Shown one piece after another: positions 28,101 to 38,600 of a DNA stretch of 64,000 bases. Every line of letters begins with the position of its first letter. The first letter of the stretch is position 1. Source of the stretch: CBDHEY01 sp965262305 (lineage in GTDB: Bacteria > Pseudomonadota > Gammaproteobacteria > Pseudomonadales > Cellvibrionaceae). The notes beneath the pieces are model-generated. The model made no database searches. It saw nothing but the letters and a program-made list of their open reading frames with translations, and was not told the DNA's origin. The stretch lies in assembly GCA_965262305.1 (NCBI GenBank), contig CBDHEY010000004.1, forward strand, positions 682,001 to 746,000, written 5' to 3'. The position numbers and the translations under genes are program-made.

Positions 28101-28293
28101 TATGTTTTCGAACGGAGCTGGTGCAGAAACGAGAGAAGTGATTGGTATAGTCGTATTTTATGGTGTGCTTCTTTCTACCGTCTTTACGCTTTTTATTGTT
28201 CCTATTGCGTATAATCTTATTGCGCGAAAAACTCACTCGCCAAATCATATTCAAAAATTACTTTCCGGTTTTGAAAAAAAATACAACGAATAA
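25177..28293 (+). CDS. RND multidrug efflux transporter, HAE-1 type
   Basis: 1038 residues, the normal size for AcrB/MexB-type pumps. Start MILSDVSVKRPVFAGVLSLLL, transmembrane segment 1; the proton-relay Asp pair in SIGLVVDDSIVVLE is at 404-405. Two large periplasmic loops and twelve predicted spans; REYPDIDPP and QFESWIHPFVIMLSVPMA are typical of the family. Exports hydrophobic or amphiphilic compounds by proton antiport together with the adaptor just upstream. The stop codon is inside a 14-bp inverted repeat. Substrates cannot be deduced. Confidence 0.93.
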   Translation: MILSDVSVKRPVFAGVLSLLLIAFGIVAFDRLPLREYPDIDPPIVSILTNYIGASANVVESRVTEILEERIAGVQGIRFVESTSSDGRSRITVEFNIDRDIDSAANDIRDRISGILNDLPVEADPPEIQKEDSNSDVIMWLNLTGENMTVPELTDYAERYLVERFSILDGVSRVRIGGQEQYAMRIWLDRKLLAAKNITVSDVEKALRDENVELPAGVIESKKTQFTVRTKRAFRSPEDFRNLVVTQQNLNGIDYLVRLSDVARVEFGTLESRTFFRGNKIPQVGIGIIKQSTANTIDVTAAAKLEAERIRANLPSNIKIEQSYDTSIFIRGAIKEVYRTLAIAIVLVALVILIFLGNLRSMMIPTITVPVSIVATFLALYLFGFSINLLTLLALVLSIGLVVDDSIVVLENISRRIQVNNEPPLLAAFRGTRQVAFAVIATTIVLIAVFVPIAFQQGDVGRLFSEFALTMAAAVMFSSFIALTLTPMLASKLLKGGGKQNAFIVAFEKIFNLCLTGYKRALEKSLRYPLIGIFIFIAFLIAGITVFNEVPQEYAPKEDRGAFFIIVDGPEGSTYSFMKGYMDEIEDRLMPYVESEEVTRLLVRAPRAFGRTQTFSSGIVIILLNDWDKRRSGFDIIGEIRGKLSDLPGVRAFPIMRQGFGSSISKPVRFVIGGGTYQELAEWRDRLNEKINEDNPGLLGVDWDYKETKPQIEVNIDYDRAATLGVKIGDIGQTLETMFGSRRVTTFIEKGEEYDVILEGEREEQRSTTSLENIYVRSEINGNLIPLSNVVSLTEFADSNQLNRYNRVRAITLAANLKEGYTLGEALEYLEGLVKDHLPTNAIIDYKGQSRDFKFAGESLLFIFVLGLFVTYLALAAQFESWIHPFVIMLSVPMAMAGGLFGLYFSDSSLNLYSQIGLVMLVGLSAKNGILIVEFANQLRDQGNDFYSALVEASITRFRPIVMTAVTTVAGSLPLMFSNGAGAETREVIGIVVFYGVLLSTVFTLFIVPIAYNLIARKTHSPNHIQKLLSGFEKKYNE

Positions 28294-28313
28294 AATATAT
28301 TATTCGTTGTATT
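28280..28313. terminator. Perfect 14-bp inverted repeat across the pump stop codon
   Basis: Arms AATACAACGAATAA and TTATTCGTTGTATT around a 6-base AT loop; the stop TAA is the end of the left arm. A following T run is missing, so it may work as an mRNA 3' stabiliser or a weak bidirectional terminator. Confidence 0.6.
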
Positions 28314-28450
28314 CAAATTATTCTCCAAACAAAAAAATATCGCTTGTCCTTTTTGGTCATGTATTCAGTTTTTATATTTCTATAATTGCTCACGCTTAAC
28401 GGCAATTGGCAATATATTAATATGTTAACTAAATTTGATCGAGGTGAGTT

Positions 28451-29518
28451 ATGAATGTTAAATCTTTTTTAGTCGCATCTGCATTATTAATTGGCGGTGT
28501 TGCTAGCTCTGCAAATAGTCAAACGGCACAAATGGTTATTTCTCCGGAAGACAATGCTTACATTTCGTATAAAAAGGAAGTGTTGGCAGATGGTGTTACT
28601 CATATTACTGAAGTGACGTCTCCTAATCCTGAGTTATTAGAGTATGTGCCAGGTACTACAAGTTGTTTCTTTACCGGTTTTGGATCTTCATGTTTACTGA
28701 CAGTAAGATTGAAAAAAACAGGACCGATTAATTTTACTCCTTACGATACTAGTTTTATTCCTTATGGTATTGGTACTGTTGATACTGAAACGAATACAGC
28801 ATCGATTAATTTTAATCTTTGGGGTTTTAATCGCTTCTTTATCGCAGATTTAACGACTCAGGCAACTGATAGTCCTGCGATAAGAGGTCCTTACGTTCAG
28901 TTTACTGGCGCGGAAGGTAGTAAAGTTGATGAAACTGACGAATACATCGAAAACCGCGTTCTTTTAAGGATTACTCCTGTAGCAGAAGGTAAAACTGTTG
29001 AATACGAAACTTATCAAGTGATTGCATCTGGTATTCCATTTCCAGACGGAGAAATTGTGGTATGGGATACAGAATTGTTAGGAGATGGGTTTGCTCAAAC
29101 GGATGGAGATAAAGGACGTATTTCAGCAAATGGAGTCGGTGAGTTCTACGCGTTTATTTCTGACTATTGGAATCAGTCGCCCGGTGCTTATGCCGCTTTA
29201 AGATTTTTCTTAAATGGCACGAGTGAGCAAGATGAAGGGTTTGATTTAACGGGCTTTACAACTGCAGAAGTTACCCTGAATTGTATTGATGGTCTTGTTG
29301 TTGAAGCGTTTGTTGGAGCCAGTTTGGATTCATCACAAACGTTCTTAGGTGATATTCAATGTGATGGGTTTTTAAATACTTATACATTTGATATTTCAAA
29401 TGCAAATTTAACGGACATTCAAACTGGTCTTTGGCTTCATATTCCATTGTGGAAAAACACCAACCTAAACGTATTTAGAGTTTGGATGAATGTTGATAGT
29501 GTAATCCTAAGTAAATAA
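28451..29518 (+). CDS. Secreted protein of unknown function
   Basis: 355 residues; GAGGTG before the ATG and a clear signal peptide (MNVKSFLVASALLIGGVASS..., cleavage near ANSQ). The mature part is acidic and beta-rich. Two Cys (TTSCFFTGFGSSC) are near residue 75 and two more (LNCIDG, DIQCDG) near 275-305, suggesting disulfides. No family recognised and no catalytic motif. Followed by its own terminator; probably a single-gene unit. Confidence 0.7.
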   Translation: MNVKSFLVASALLIGGVASSANSQTAQMVISPEDNAYISYKKEVLADGVTHITEVTSPNPELLEYVPGTTSCFFTGFGSSCLLTVRLKKTGPINFTPYDTSFIPYGIGTVDTETNTASINFNLWGFNRFFIADLTTQATDSPAIRGPYVQFTGAEGSKVDETDEYIENRVLLRITPVAEGKTVEYETYQVIASGIPFPDGEIVVWDTELLGDGFAQTDGDKGRISANGVGEFYAFISDYWNQSPGAYAALRFFLNGTSEQDEGFDLTGFTTAEVTLNCIDGLVVEAFVGASLDSSQTFLGDIQCDGFLNTYTFDISNANLTDIQTGLWLHIPLWKNTNLNVFRVWMNVDSVILSK

Positions 29519-29538
29519 ATTTACCTCCACATAATAAC

Positions 29539-29568
29539 AAACCCGGTCTTCATAGGTCGGGTTTTTTG
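29539..29568 (+). terminator. Rho-independent terminator
   Basis: Stem AACCCGG / TCGGGTT (one G-T pair), 9-nt loop, then six T, 21 bases past the stop of the secreted protein gene. Confidence 0.85.
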
Positions 29569-29586
29569 GTTAACGGATTACCTATT

Positions 29587-29916
29587 TTATTGGAGGATTA
29601 CTCCGATGATACGACCATAAGATTTCTTTTTTAATTTGCCGCAACCTTCAAATCGAACAATCACATGTCGTTTCGCAAGCTGAGCTTCTAATAGCATATT
29701 AAAAATTGCGTCGTATTTTGGATGTTCCGGATCGAGTTGATAAAACCCATCTTTAGCACATCCTCTCGCTGGCATATGAACGTAAGCGGCTCCCGTTCTA
29801 TCCAAAATATGCAATTTTTTCGGGTTATTGGGCAGCGTCTGGTCCGCTGCCGAGGCGGTTCTGCTAAAACAGATAATTAAAGTAATAATTGCCAGGTTTA
29901 TTGCACCTGCTCGCAT
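29587..29916 (-). CDS. Small secreted protein of unknown function
   Basis: 109 residues with a signal peptide (cleavage about TASAADQT, residue 23). The mature protein of about 85 residues has two Cys (PARGCAKDG and RFEGCGKL) that could pair. The block HPKYDAIFNMLLEAQLAKRH followed by VIVRFEGC resembles small periplasmic proteins in which a helix 'LLLAAQ..GK' precedes a disulfide strand; I cannot name the family. Single gene, convergent with the preceding unit. Confidence 0.6.
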   Translation of the reverse strand: MRAGAINLAIITLIICFSRTASAADQTLPNNPKKLHILDRTGAAYVHMPARGCAKDGFYQLDPEHPKYDAIFNMLLEAQLAKRHVIVRFEGCGKLKKKSYGRIIGVILQ

Positions 29917-30266
29917 TGGCGATACCTACTTGTTTTTTTCTTTGGTTGAATAGTATCAAAATTATTCCTTTTGTGGGATTCCTTCAGCCAAATGTTGCGA
30001 GAATCTTAGCGGAATTGCGACTATATCTGAATTGTGGTTTTGATTTCTAAATTTCGAATCTTTAGAGAATTTGCTGGCCTGCAAGCCCTCTAAGCTGGTT
30101 GAGTGTAATTCAACACATAATGGAATCAGGAGCGTTATGTATCGAACGAACTACACTGGTTTTGTATAGCTTTCAATGGTATGTGACAGTTGCCAGTTTT
30201 CATGCAGAGTTGACCGTTCTTAAATAATAATATTTCTTTTCGAGCTAAAGGTTTGCGCTTATCACT
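29917..30266. other. Intergenic stretch without recognisable content
   Basis: About 350 bases between two minus-strand genes. I looked for tRNA-like cloverleaves, terminators and short genes with a ribosome site and saw none that I would defend. A promoter for the small secreted protein must lie at its left end. Confidence 0.4.
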
Positions 30267-30719
30267 TTAACTGCTTATAGGTGTAAATTTATATCTGCTA
30301 CCTAGGTACTTTATCAATAAGAAGTTCAATATCAATATTATCAATGATGTTGACGCCATGTCCCCAATTGAATGGTATTTAAGATGGTACATTAACCAAC
30401 AATACCAAATCAAAGATGTTAGCACTATGAATGATGTTGCTGCATAAGAATTACGAATTATATGACAGCAGAGGGCAAGAGAGAGGGCAGTGTGTGTGCT
30501 GTAGTCTAAGCCTAGCCTAAACCATATTAGCGCCAGCTGGTCGACTAACCTAACGAGGTAAACAATAGCTACAATCGCGGCAAGATAAGTGAGTAAATAC
30601 TTGAATTTATATGTGTTACTGGTGTGTCGCTTAATCACCACAACAGTAGCGATGATAAAAAGTGCTGGAATATAAAGATCAGCAAATAGCTCAAGAAAAT
30701 CGATTATTCTGATTGGCAT
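30267..30719 (-). CDS. Membrane protein, PAP2-phosphatase-like
   Basis: 150 residues, five hydrophobic segments. DYSTHTALSLAL resembles the PAP2 'SGHT' block and MYHLKYHSIGDMASTSLI the following 'H...D' block, so a lipid-phosphate phosphatase-like membrane fold is suggested, but the first Lys/Arg motif is not clear and the protein is short. Lies directly downstream of hpd on the same strand but beyond a strong terminator. Confidence 0.5.
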   Translation of the reverse strand: MPIRIIDFLELFADLYIPALFIIATVVVIKRHTSNTYKFKYLLTYLAAIVAIVYLVRLVDQLALIWFRLGLDYSTHTALSLALCCHIIRNSYAATSFIVLTSLIWYCWLMYHLKYHSIGDMASTSLIILILNFLLIKYLGSRYKFTPISS

Positions 30720-30738
30720 TGGTGTTTACCAAAAAAAC

Positions 30739-30763
30739 AAAAAGGGGCATATGCCCCTTTTTT
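30739..30763 (-). terminator. Rho-independent terminator of hpd
   Basis: Perfect palindrome with arms AAAAAGGGGCAT / ATGCCCCTTTTT. Read on the minus strand it ends in a T run, 28 bases after the hpd stop. It also has T's on the plus strand. Confidence 0.9.
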
Positions 30764-30790
30764 ATTTTGAATAGCGTGCAATATTTAGTT

Positions 30791-31825
30791 TTATGAAAGC
30801 ACACCGCGACGTTCTTGTTCAAGCTCAATAGATTCGAAAAGTGCTTGGAAATTACCTTCACCAAAACCATCGTTACCTTTTCGCTGAATAAACTCGAAAA
30901 ATATTGGCCCGATACTATTTTGAGTGAAGATTTGGAGTAAAAAGCCGCCACCTTGAGATTGTCCGCCGTCAATTAAAATACGGTTTTCTCTCAGTCGCTC
31001 TACATTTTCTGAATGGCCGGGCAAGCGGTCATCAACTAGTTCGTAGTAGGTGTCTGGTGTATCCTGGAAATCAACACCGTTAGACGACAACGATTCTACA
31101 GTTTTATAAATATCGCTGCTTGTGAGCGCGATATGTTGAATACCCTCTCCATTGTATTCGCGTATAAACTCGGCAATCTGTGATTTGTCATCTTTTGTTT
31201 CGTTAAGTGGAATAATTACCTTACCGCAGGGGCTGGTCACTACTTCGCTTAGTAGCCCAGTTTTTTTACCTTCAATATCAAACGAACGTACGCATTTGAA
31301 GCCGAAAATCTTACGATAGAACCCACACATCCTATCAATTCCGCCTGGATTAAGATTGTGTGTTAAGTGATCGATCCGTCGCAGACCGGTAGTCCCATCA
31401 CTCTCGATCGAGCGAGCGTATTTAAATTGAGAAAACAACTGTTTTTCTCTTGAGTCATCCACCAAATATATAAGAGATTGGCCGACACCTTTGATCGCTG
31501 GAATATCATAATCGGTAATTTCTGCAGGCTCTGCGCCCAGTGAGATAGCAAGATCAAATGCTGCTTGAGAATCTTCTACTTTGAAGCCCATTGCGGAGGC
31601 GCCACGTCCATGAACCTTGCGGAATTTTTCTGAATTCCCACCATAGCTTGGGTTTGAAATAAAATGAATTTCGCCCTGATTGTAGAGCGTAATCGGTCTT
31701 TCGCCGTGCTTACCTACCTCTACCATACCCATTTTGCTAAACAAGTCCGCTAGCAATTCTGGGTGACTGCCTGAAAATTCTAAAAAAGATATATCCGTTA
31801 CTTTTACAAACTCACTGCTCAACAT
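30791..31825 (-). CDS. hpd: 4-hydroxyphenylpyruvate dioxygenase
   Basis: 344 residues, the bacterial size. Converts 4-hydroxyphenylpyruvate to homogentisate in tyrosine catabolism, a cytoplasmic Fe(II) enzyme with two vicinal-oxygen-chelate halves. The iron ligands can be placed: His153 (RIDHLTHN), His231 (GIQHIAL) and Glu311 (FFEFIQRKG); the closing motif FGEGNFQALFESIE is typical. Start preceded by AAGGA. No homogentisate dioxygenase or other tyrosine-degradation gene is in the window, so its product may also feed pyomelanin. Confidence 0.95.
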   Translation of the reverse strand: MLSSEFVKVTDISFLEFSGSHPELLADLFSKMGMVEVGKHGERPITLYNQGEIHFISNPSYGGNSEKFRKVHGRGASAMGFKVEDSQAAFDLAISLGAEPAEITDYDIPAIKGVGQSLIYLVDDSREKQLFSQFKYARSIESDGTTGLRRIDHLTHNLNPGGIDRMCGFYRKIFGFKCVRSFDIEGKKTGLLSEVVTSPCGKVIIPLNETKDDKSQIAEFIREYNGEGIQHIALTSSDIYKTVESLSSNGVDFQDTPDTYYELVDDRLPGHSENVERLRENRILIDGGQSQGGGFLLQIFTQNSIGPIFFEFIQRKGNDGFGEGNFQALFESIELEQERRGVLS

Positions 31826-32631
31826 GGGCTGTGTCCTTGGTTGTATACTCTATATGCAATCGCCTTAATTTACATGCCTTGTCTATTTAAAATTGGCATT
31901 AACTCCTATATAAAAGAAGTTGGCGCATAATCTTTACTCGTGGAGTATAAGCAGAATGTAGGCCAATGCTGAATAATTTTTATAATTACGCTGTTTTTAT
32001 CTTTATGTTATTGAATTAAAAAGATTTTATTTGTTTCTTGAGAAGTTTGTTTTTCCTGGTTAAGATTCTTAGAATGCCAGGGTGTTAATTTATTCGACAA
32101 CTTTTAAACTATCAAAATGTGTAATCATGTGACAAGTTTTTATCATTGTGAGCCTGTTATTTACAGAGAATGGCGTGCAAAAGTATGTTATTTTAGGCGC
32201 TGTGAAATATTCCCCTGTTTTAAGCAACAATGTGCCTATTATTAGCTGATAAACTTCTGCACAGTGTCGGCTTGATGTAGTTAAGTTTACTCATTAAGTA
32301 TTATCATCTACTTGTTATCATTGTGTGCTTTTTGAAAGAGCTGATTTAAGTAGGATATAGGCGAAATGGACTCGAGTGTGCTCTATTGCTCGTCATTGGA
32401 ATTTCGTCCAAAAGCTAAGGCATTCCACAGTTATGCTTGGAAAAAGTTACCTATACTTTATCTGCCAAACAGCAAAACCCCTATTTAATTCGGATATTCT
32501 AGGAAGAAAAACGGTTATGGCTGTGTTCGAGCAACCTAACTGATTGGTAGTTAATGGTTCGGTTTAATCGCATATCTCGGGGATTGTGATTTAACTTGAA
32601 ATTAAAATGAAAAGGGCAATTTCTTAATAAC
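31826..32631. promoter_or_regulatory. 800-base divergent intergenic region, hpd / NRPS
   Basis: AT-rich, no convincing gene and no riboswitch fold I can recognise. It must hold the promoters for hpd (minus) and the NRPS (plus). The NRPS start has no good Shine-Dalgarno: AAAAGGG is about 17 bases upstream, so translation initiation may be weak or controlled. Confidence 0.4.
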
Positions 32632-35600
32632 ATGACTTCAATTATTAGATCTGAAAAAGACGTTGAAGCAATTTCTACAGTGGGGTTATCAACAGAGGAT
32701 TCTAGTTGCTCTAGTATTCCTTTGGCCACGAATAGTGTAATGCTTGGTTCACGGGAAAATCATTGTTACGAAAAAGAGATTAGACCGCTTGATTTTTCCT
32801 CTCCAGGGGATTCATTTCAATGTTTAGCTGAAATCACAGCAATTATTTGCGCACTATTTTACAGATATAGTGGTCAAGAATGTATTCCACTGCATCTCAT
32901 CCTAGCCAGTCAGAATACCGCTAGGCAAAGTAAGATTATTTGCCATGAAATTGAACCAAAAAATGATTTGAGTACCTTCGTAAGGCGGATTCATGCTTCT
33001 CTAATCTCGGAAAGTTCATCCGAGCAAATGGCGGTTCAGAATGTTAAGCGCGCCGACGGTGCAAAAAGCCCCTCAATAGCAATTATCTTTCAAGATGGCG
33101 GTGAAGAACAAAATCATTTGTTAAATAATGAAAAGCTCGTCATACGATATTGTCGTGAGAGCGCGAAAGATCGAATTAAAGTGAAATTTTGCGGCGCTAC
33201 TTTTACACGCGTGACTATTGAGGCCTTCGTTCAACATTTTGTCAATCTTGCCATATCTGCGTTCAAAAAAGCGCTAAACGCTTCCGTTATTAAACTCTCT
33301 ATATTGGATAGTGATGAAGAGCAAAGTATTTATGCTCTAGCTCAAGGCTTACAAATTAACCACGCATTTTGTCCACCACATAAACAAATTGAATCTTTTG
33401 CTAAAGCTACGCCAAAGAAAACAGCGATCTCTTTCTTAGATAAAACACTAAATTATGCTGAATTAAATGCAAAAGCGAATCAGCTTGTTGTTTTTTGGTT
33501 TGAACAAGGCTTTAAACCCGGTTTTCGATGCAGCGTTCTATTGCCACCTAGCGAACATTTCTCTGTTGTGCTGTTGGCGATTCTTAAGTCAGGCGCGACT
33601 TATATACCTATAGATCCTGAGTTTCCCCAGGAGAGAATCGATATTATTCTCGAAGATGCTAATCCTGACTTAGTTATTTGCGATGAAGCTAATTCGTCAC
33701 TTATCAGAAAGCCGGTTGTGTCTTTGGAGTTGCAGGAAATTTTTGCACAGTTAGGTCAATATTCTGACTCAAATCCTAATGTTTCGATTGCGGAAGATGA
33801 TACTGCTTATATCTACTATACCTCTGGGACGACGGGGATTCCTAAGGGTGTAATGGGTTCCTATAAAAACTTAAATCATTATGTTCGCGTTGCCAGAGAT
33901 CAATACGGCATGGATGCAAATGTGACTATGCCCGCAGTTGCGAAATTCACTTTCAGCATTAGTATGTTCGAATTGCTCGGGCCTCTTTATTGTGGTGGCA
34001 CTTCGGTTATCTTGCCTCGAGCGCAGGTTTTGGATCTCGATTTTATGGTTAATCTAGTTAAAAAGATTAACATGTTTCATATCGGGCCAAGCTTACTTAA
34101 GCGTATTGTGTCAAAGATAAAGACCGATTGCCTTGTTGCGGATTTTAAGCATATTAAACATGCTTCTTCTGGTGGCGATCTTATTCCCGTTGAATTACTT
34201 CACGATATGACCAGAGTGTTTCCTGCAGCAGAACACTATGTTATCTATGGTTGCAGTGAAATTGCATGTATGGGCTGCACCTTTTTAGTTGATCCCACGA
34301 ATCTACCCAGTAAAACCTATGTGGGAAAGCCTTTTGCTGACATGGAAGTTAGAGTATTCGATGAACATCAGAATCTTCTACCCCCAGAATATAAAGGAGA
34401 AATATATTTTTCTGGTAACGGCGTCACCAAAGGTTATTTGAATCGCGATGAGCTAACTGCTGAGAAGTTTATCTCCATTGAAGGTAAAAAATTCTACCGT
34501 ACGGGAGATGTGGGCAGGTTAATGTCCGATGGAAATATCGAGATGCTTGGTCGTCAAGATTTTCAGATTCAAATTAACGGTATTCGTGTCGAACTGGGTG
34601 AAATTGATTATTACTTAAGAAAGCTAACGGGCGTTAAAGATGCGATTGCAAGTGGGCAGAAGCTTGGAAATGATGACGCCTTCAGAATCATTGCTTATGT
34701 CGTAGCGCAAGAAGGTCAGGTATTAAATGTTGCTGATATGAGAGCTCAGCTCGCTCGAATATTGCCAGACTATATGCTTCCATCTGGGTTTGTTGAGTTA
34801 GATGAATTACCTTTAAATACAAATCTCAAGGTGGATAGAAAATCCCTGCCAATTGCTAAAGCGTCGAATCTAATGCGAGTTGATTCGGACATTAGGTTTT
34901 CGGAAAAACTTAACGAGATTGTAGCGCTTTTGAATGAAGAATTAGAACAATCTATTTCTTTAGATGATGCGGGTCTTGATTTTATTTCTTTAGGCTTTGA
35001 TTCAATCCAGTTTATGCAAATCGTGAAGACGGTAAAATGTCATTACGGTATATCTGTTAATTTTCTGGATATTAGTGATCATCTTTCTAGTGCGGAAAGA
35101 TTAGCTGAGTATATCGAAGATCAATCAATTCGTTCCGATTTGATTGAGGGTTACGGAAAGCCAAGTGAATTGAAATTGGGTTTTGATCCAGACGGAATTG
35201 CTGGATGGTATTCGAGTGTTGATGATGAGTTTTATCATTATGGTGTCGCGAAAAAACATGTAAATTTTAACCCTTTCGATGATGCAAATAAGCAAGACCT
35301 AATACCGCTTTCATCTGAGCAGCTTGAAATTTGGTTGGCTTGTCAAAAAAATACTGAAGCAAGCTCTGCGTTTAATCTAAGTTTTGAATTAAAGTTTCAG
35401 AAGTCCGTTGACGAAACCGTCTTAATGGCGGCGTTGCAACGACTCCAACATCAAAATCAAATTCTGCGTGTATGCATCGACGAATCCGCTCAAGCGTTCC
35501 AAATATTGGAAAATTCAGATGTATCAATCGAATTAATCGATTCCGCAAAGGCTGAATTGGATTTTTGTGATCGTGTTTTTACTTTAAATTCCTCTCCGTT

Positions 35601-38600
35601 ATTTCGATTAGCCTGTGATGCTCGTGATACTTCTCGTATTATTTTCACGTTTCACCACATAATTTTGGATGGTTGGTCAATCGATCTATTTGTAAATAGT
35701 TTGCTGCAGGCCTATTCGAATTTGTTAGATGGTAAGCCGGATAGACTGAGCTTTGATAAATATCAAGATGCCATTAAAGCAGAGATCTTAGACGACGAAC
35801 CAAAACGAGTAAGTTCGTTGAGTTATTGGCTTGAAAAACACAAAGAAATGGGAGCTCCCCTTGATTTACCAAGTGTTTATCCTAGAGGTGCCAATCGAAC
35901 ATACAAAGCTGGATATTTTAAAAGAAAGTTAGATGATAATACTGAAGCTAAGATAGATGCATTTGCCGCGAATATGGGCGTGACGAGCTTTAGTTTGTAT
36001 TACAGCGTTTTTATTCTATTACTAAATCGATTAACTTCTGAAAAAGATATAACTGTTGGTGTTCCGTTAGCTGGCCAATTGCTGTCAGGTCGAGATCAAG
36101 TATTGTCACACAATGTTAAAACTCTTCCTGTGCGTTGCTTTTTAGAAACTAGGTCGCTCGTATCTCATTTTATTTCCGATACGTTTAATCTTCTACAAGA
36201 GTCTAGTCGGCATGGCCATGTTTCTTATGGTGAGTTGCTGCCTCATTTAACCTATGACCGTAATAACGAACGTCCACCGTTAGTTTCCGTTGTATTTACT
36301 CAAGATCCAACACACACTCGCATTAATTACGAAAATATTTCTGCCCAGTTTAATGCATTACCGCGACGTTATGAGACTTTTGATTTGTGGGTTAATGTTA
36401 TTGAAGAATCGAATCAAGTCTTCTTGGAAGCCCAATTTAATGCTGCGCTTTTTAACGAAGAATTTCTTGATAGTTGGTTTTGTTTGTATGATGAAATTCT
36501 TGCTGACATCATTAAAAATGATGCAAAACCGATATGCGAATTACCTTCATTGCCCAAAAATGATCGGGCAAGAATAGATCAATGGAACGATACTAAGACG
36601 GATTTTAATTCTCCTTTAGATTTGAAGTCGCTATTTATGCGGCAAGTAAAAGCAAGTCCAGAGTTCACTGCGATTGAGTTTGGTGATGAGTCGTTGAGCT
36701 ATCGAGAGTTCGACGAAAAAAGCTCCCAGCTAGCAAATTTGCTTTATGATTTGGAACTTCGACAAGGTGATGATGTTGGTGTTTATTGCGTGCGTAGTAT
36801 TGAAATGTTGCTTGCTATATACGCAATTGTTAAATCTGGTTGTGTTTATGTTCCTTTAGATCCAGATTTTCCTGCAGATAGAATTAAATATGTTGTTGAA
36901 AACAGTCAAGCAAAGACGGTTTTATCGTTTGGGTATTTAGCGGAAGAATTCAAAAATAATAATACTGCTATTGAAGTCGTAGATCTGCATCAATGCGAAG
37001 ATCAACTTGCTGAGAAAAGCGTTAAGCCTCCTGCAGTTGAGATCAACCCTAAAGATGACGCTTATATTATCTACACATCGGGATCGACTGGTCGACCAAA
37101 AGGCGTTGTTAATTCCCATCAGGGTATTGCAAATCGCCTACTTTGGAAGCAGCAGGTTTTTCAAGCGAGTCAATCCGATAGAATATTATTTAAAACACCA
37201 TTTTCCTTTGATGTTTCTGTTTGGGAGATATTTTGGCCTTTGCAAGTGGGTGCGACTATGGTTATTGCACCACCTGAAGTTCATAAAGATCCCGACGCTC
37301 TCGAAATGCTTGTAAGAGACAAGGCGGTAACTATTACCCATTTTGTCCCATCGATGCTTAATGCATATGTGAATCGACCAGAGGTCAAACCTCACAGTTT
37401 ACGTGCTGTATTATGCAGCGGAGAAGCGTTGCCAGCAGATTTGCAGACTGACTTTTACCGTGTAATGCCCAAGGTTGAATTGCATAACCTTTATGGCCCC
37501 ACAGAAGCCGCGGTGGATGTAACTCATTGGTATTGTCCTCCTGATGCTTTACCTCAAGTTGTACCGATAGGCGCTCCTATTGCAAATACTCAAATCCATA
37601 TTGTTGACGCAATTGATCAACCTGTTCCAATTGGTGTTGCGGGGGAATTGCTGATTGCAGGTGTGCAGGTTGCAAAGGGTTATAAAAACAACCCTGACAT
37701 CACCGCGAAGAGTTTTATTGAGACAGATCTTTATGGAGAGATGCAGTCTCTCTATCGAACTGGTGATTTAGCTCGATGGAATCAGCAAGGGCAAATTGAA
37801 TATCTTGGAAGACTAGATTTTCAGGTGAAAATTCGCGGCCTGAGAATAGAAATTGGTGAAATCGAAACCTTACTAAACCAATATGAAGGTGTGGATCAAT
37901 CGGTAGTGATCGTGCAAACATCTGAGCGAGGTGATCAAAATCTCGTTGGTTTTTATGTTTCTAACAGTGATATTTCACCAAGCGACTTTAAAACTTATTT
38001 GGGTAAACAATTACCGCCTTATATGGTGCCTCAGTTATATCAAAGAATGTCCTCTATACCGCTTACAACAAGTGGTAAAGCCGATAGAAAAACTCTGATG
38101 AAATCGGGAGTTTTTGAAATTGGTTCTAGGGAACGCACTGCGCCAAAAACAGAAACGGAAATCATGATCGCGACATTTTGGTCGAATCTACTCGAAATAA
38201 ATGATATTGCTCGGGAGGATGAGTTTTTTGCAATCGGAGGACATTCTCTATTAGCAATCAAATTTATTTCACTGTTAAAACGAGAGAAGGCGATAAAGCT
38301 TCCATACAATGCAATGTCGTTGACATTAAAAGAATTAGCAGAGCTTTATGATAAGTCCTTTGCTGATATTGATTCAAATGAACATCTAGATTCTTCTGAT
38401 GTTGAAGTTTTACGCATCACCCATATTGATATGGCGCCAGAGCAAAAGGAGATTTTTCTTGCGTCGTCTCAAAGTCTTGAAGCTTCTTGTTCATATAATT
38501 TGTCTTCATCGTTCATTATTTTGGGCGAACTAAATGTTGATTTTCTCAAATCGAGTTTGGCCTCCATTATTGAGCGACATCAAGCGTTGCGAACCTATGT

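Noticed and set aside
29917..30266. Possible hidden tRNA or small gene
   Set aside because: No acceptor-stem pairing, TTC loop or ribosome site could be found by reading both strands.
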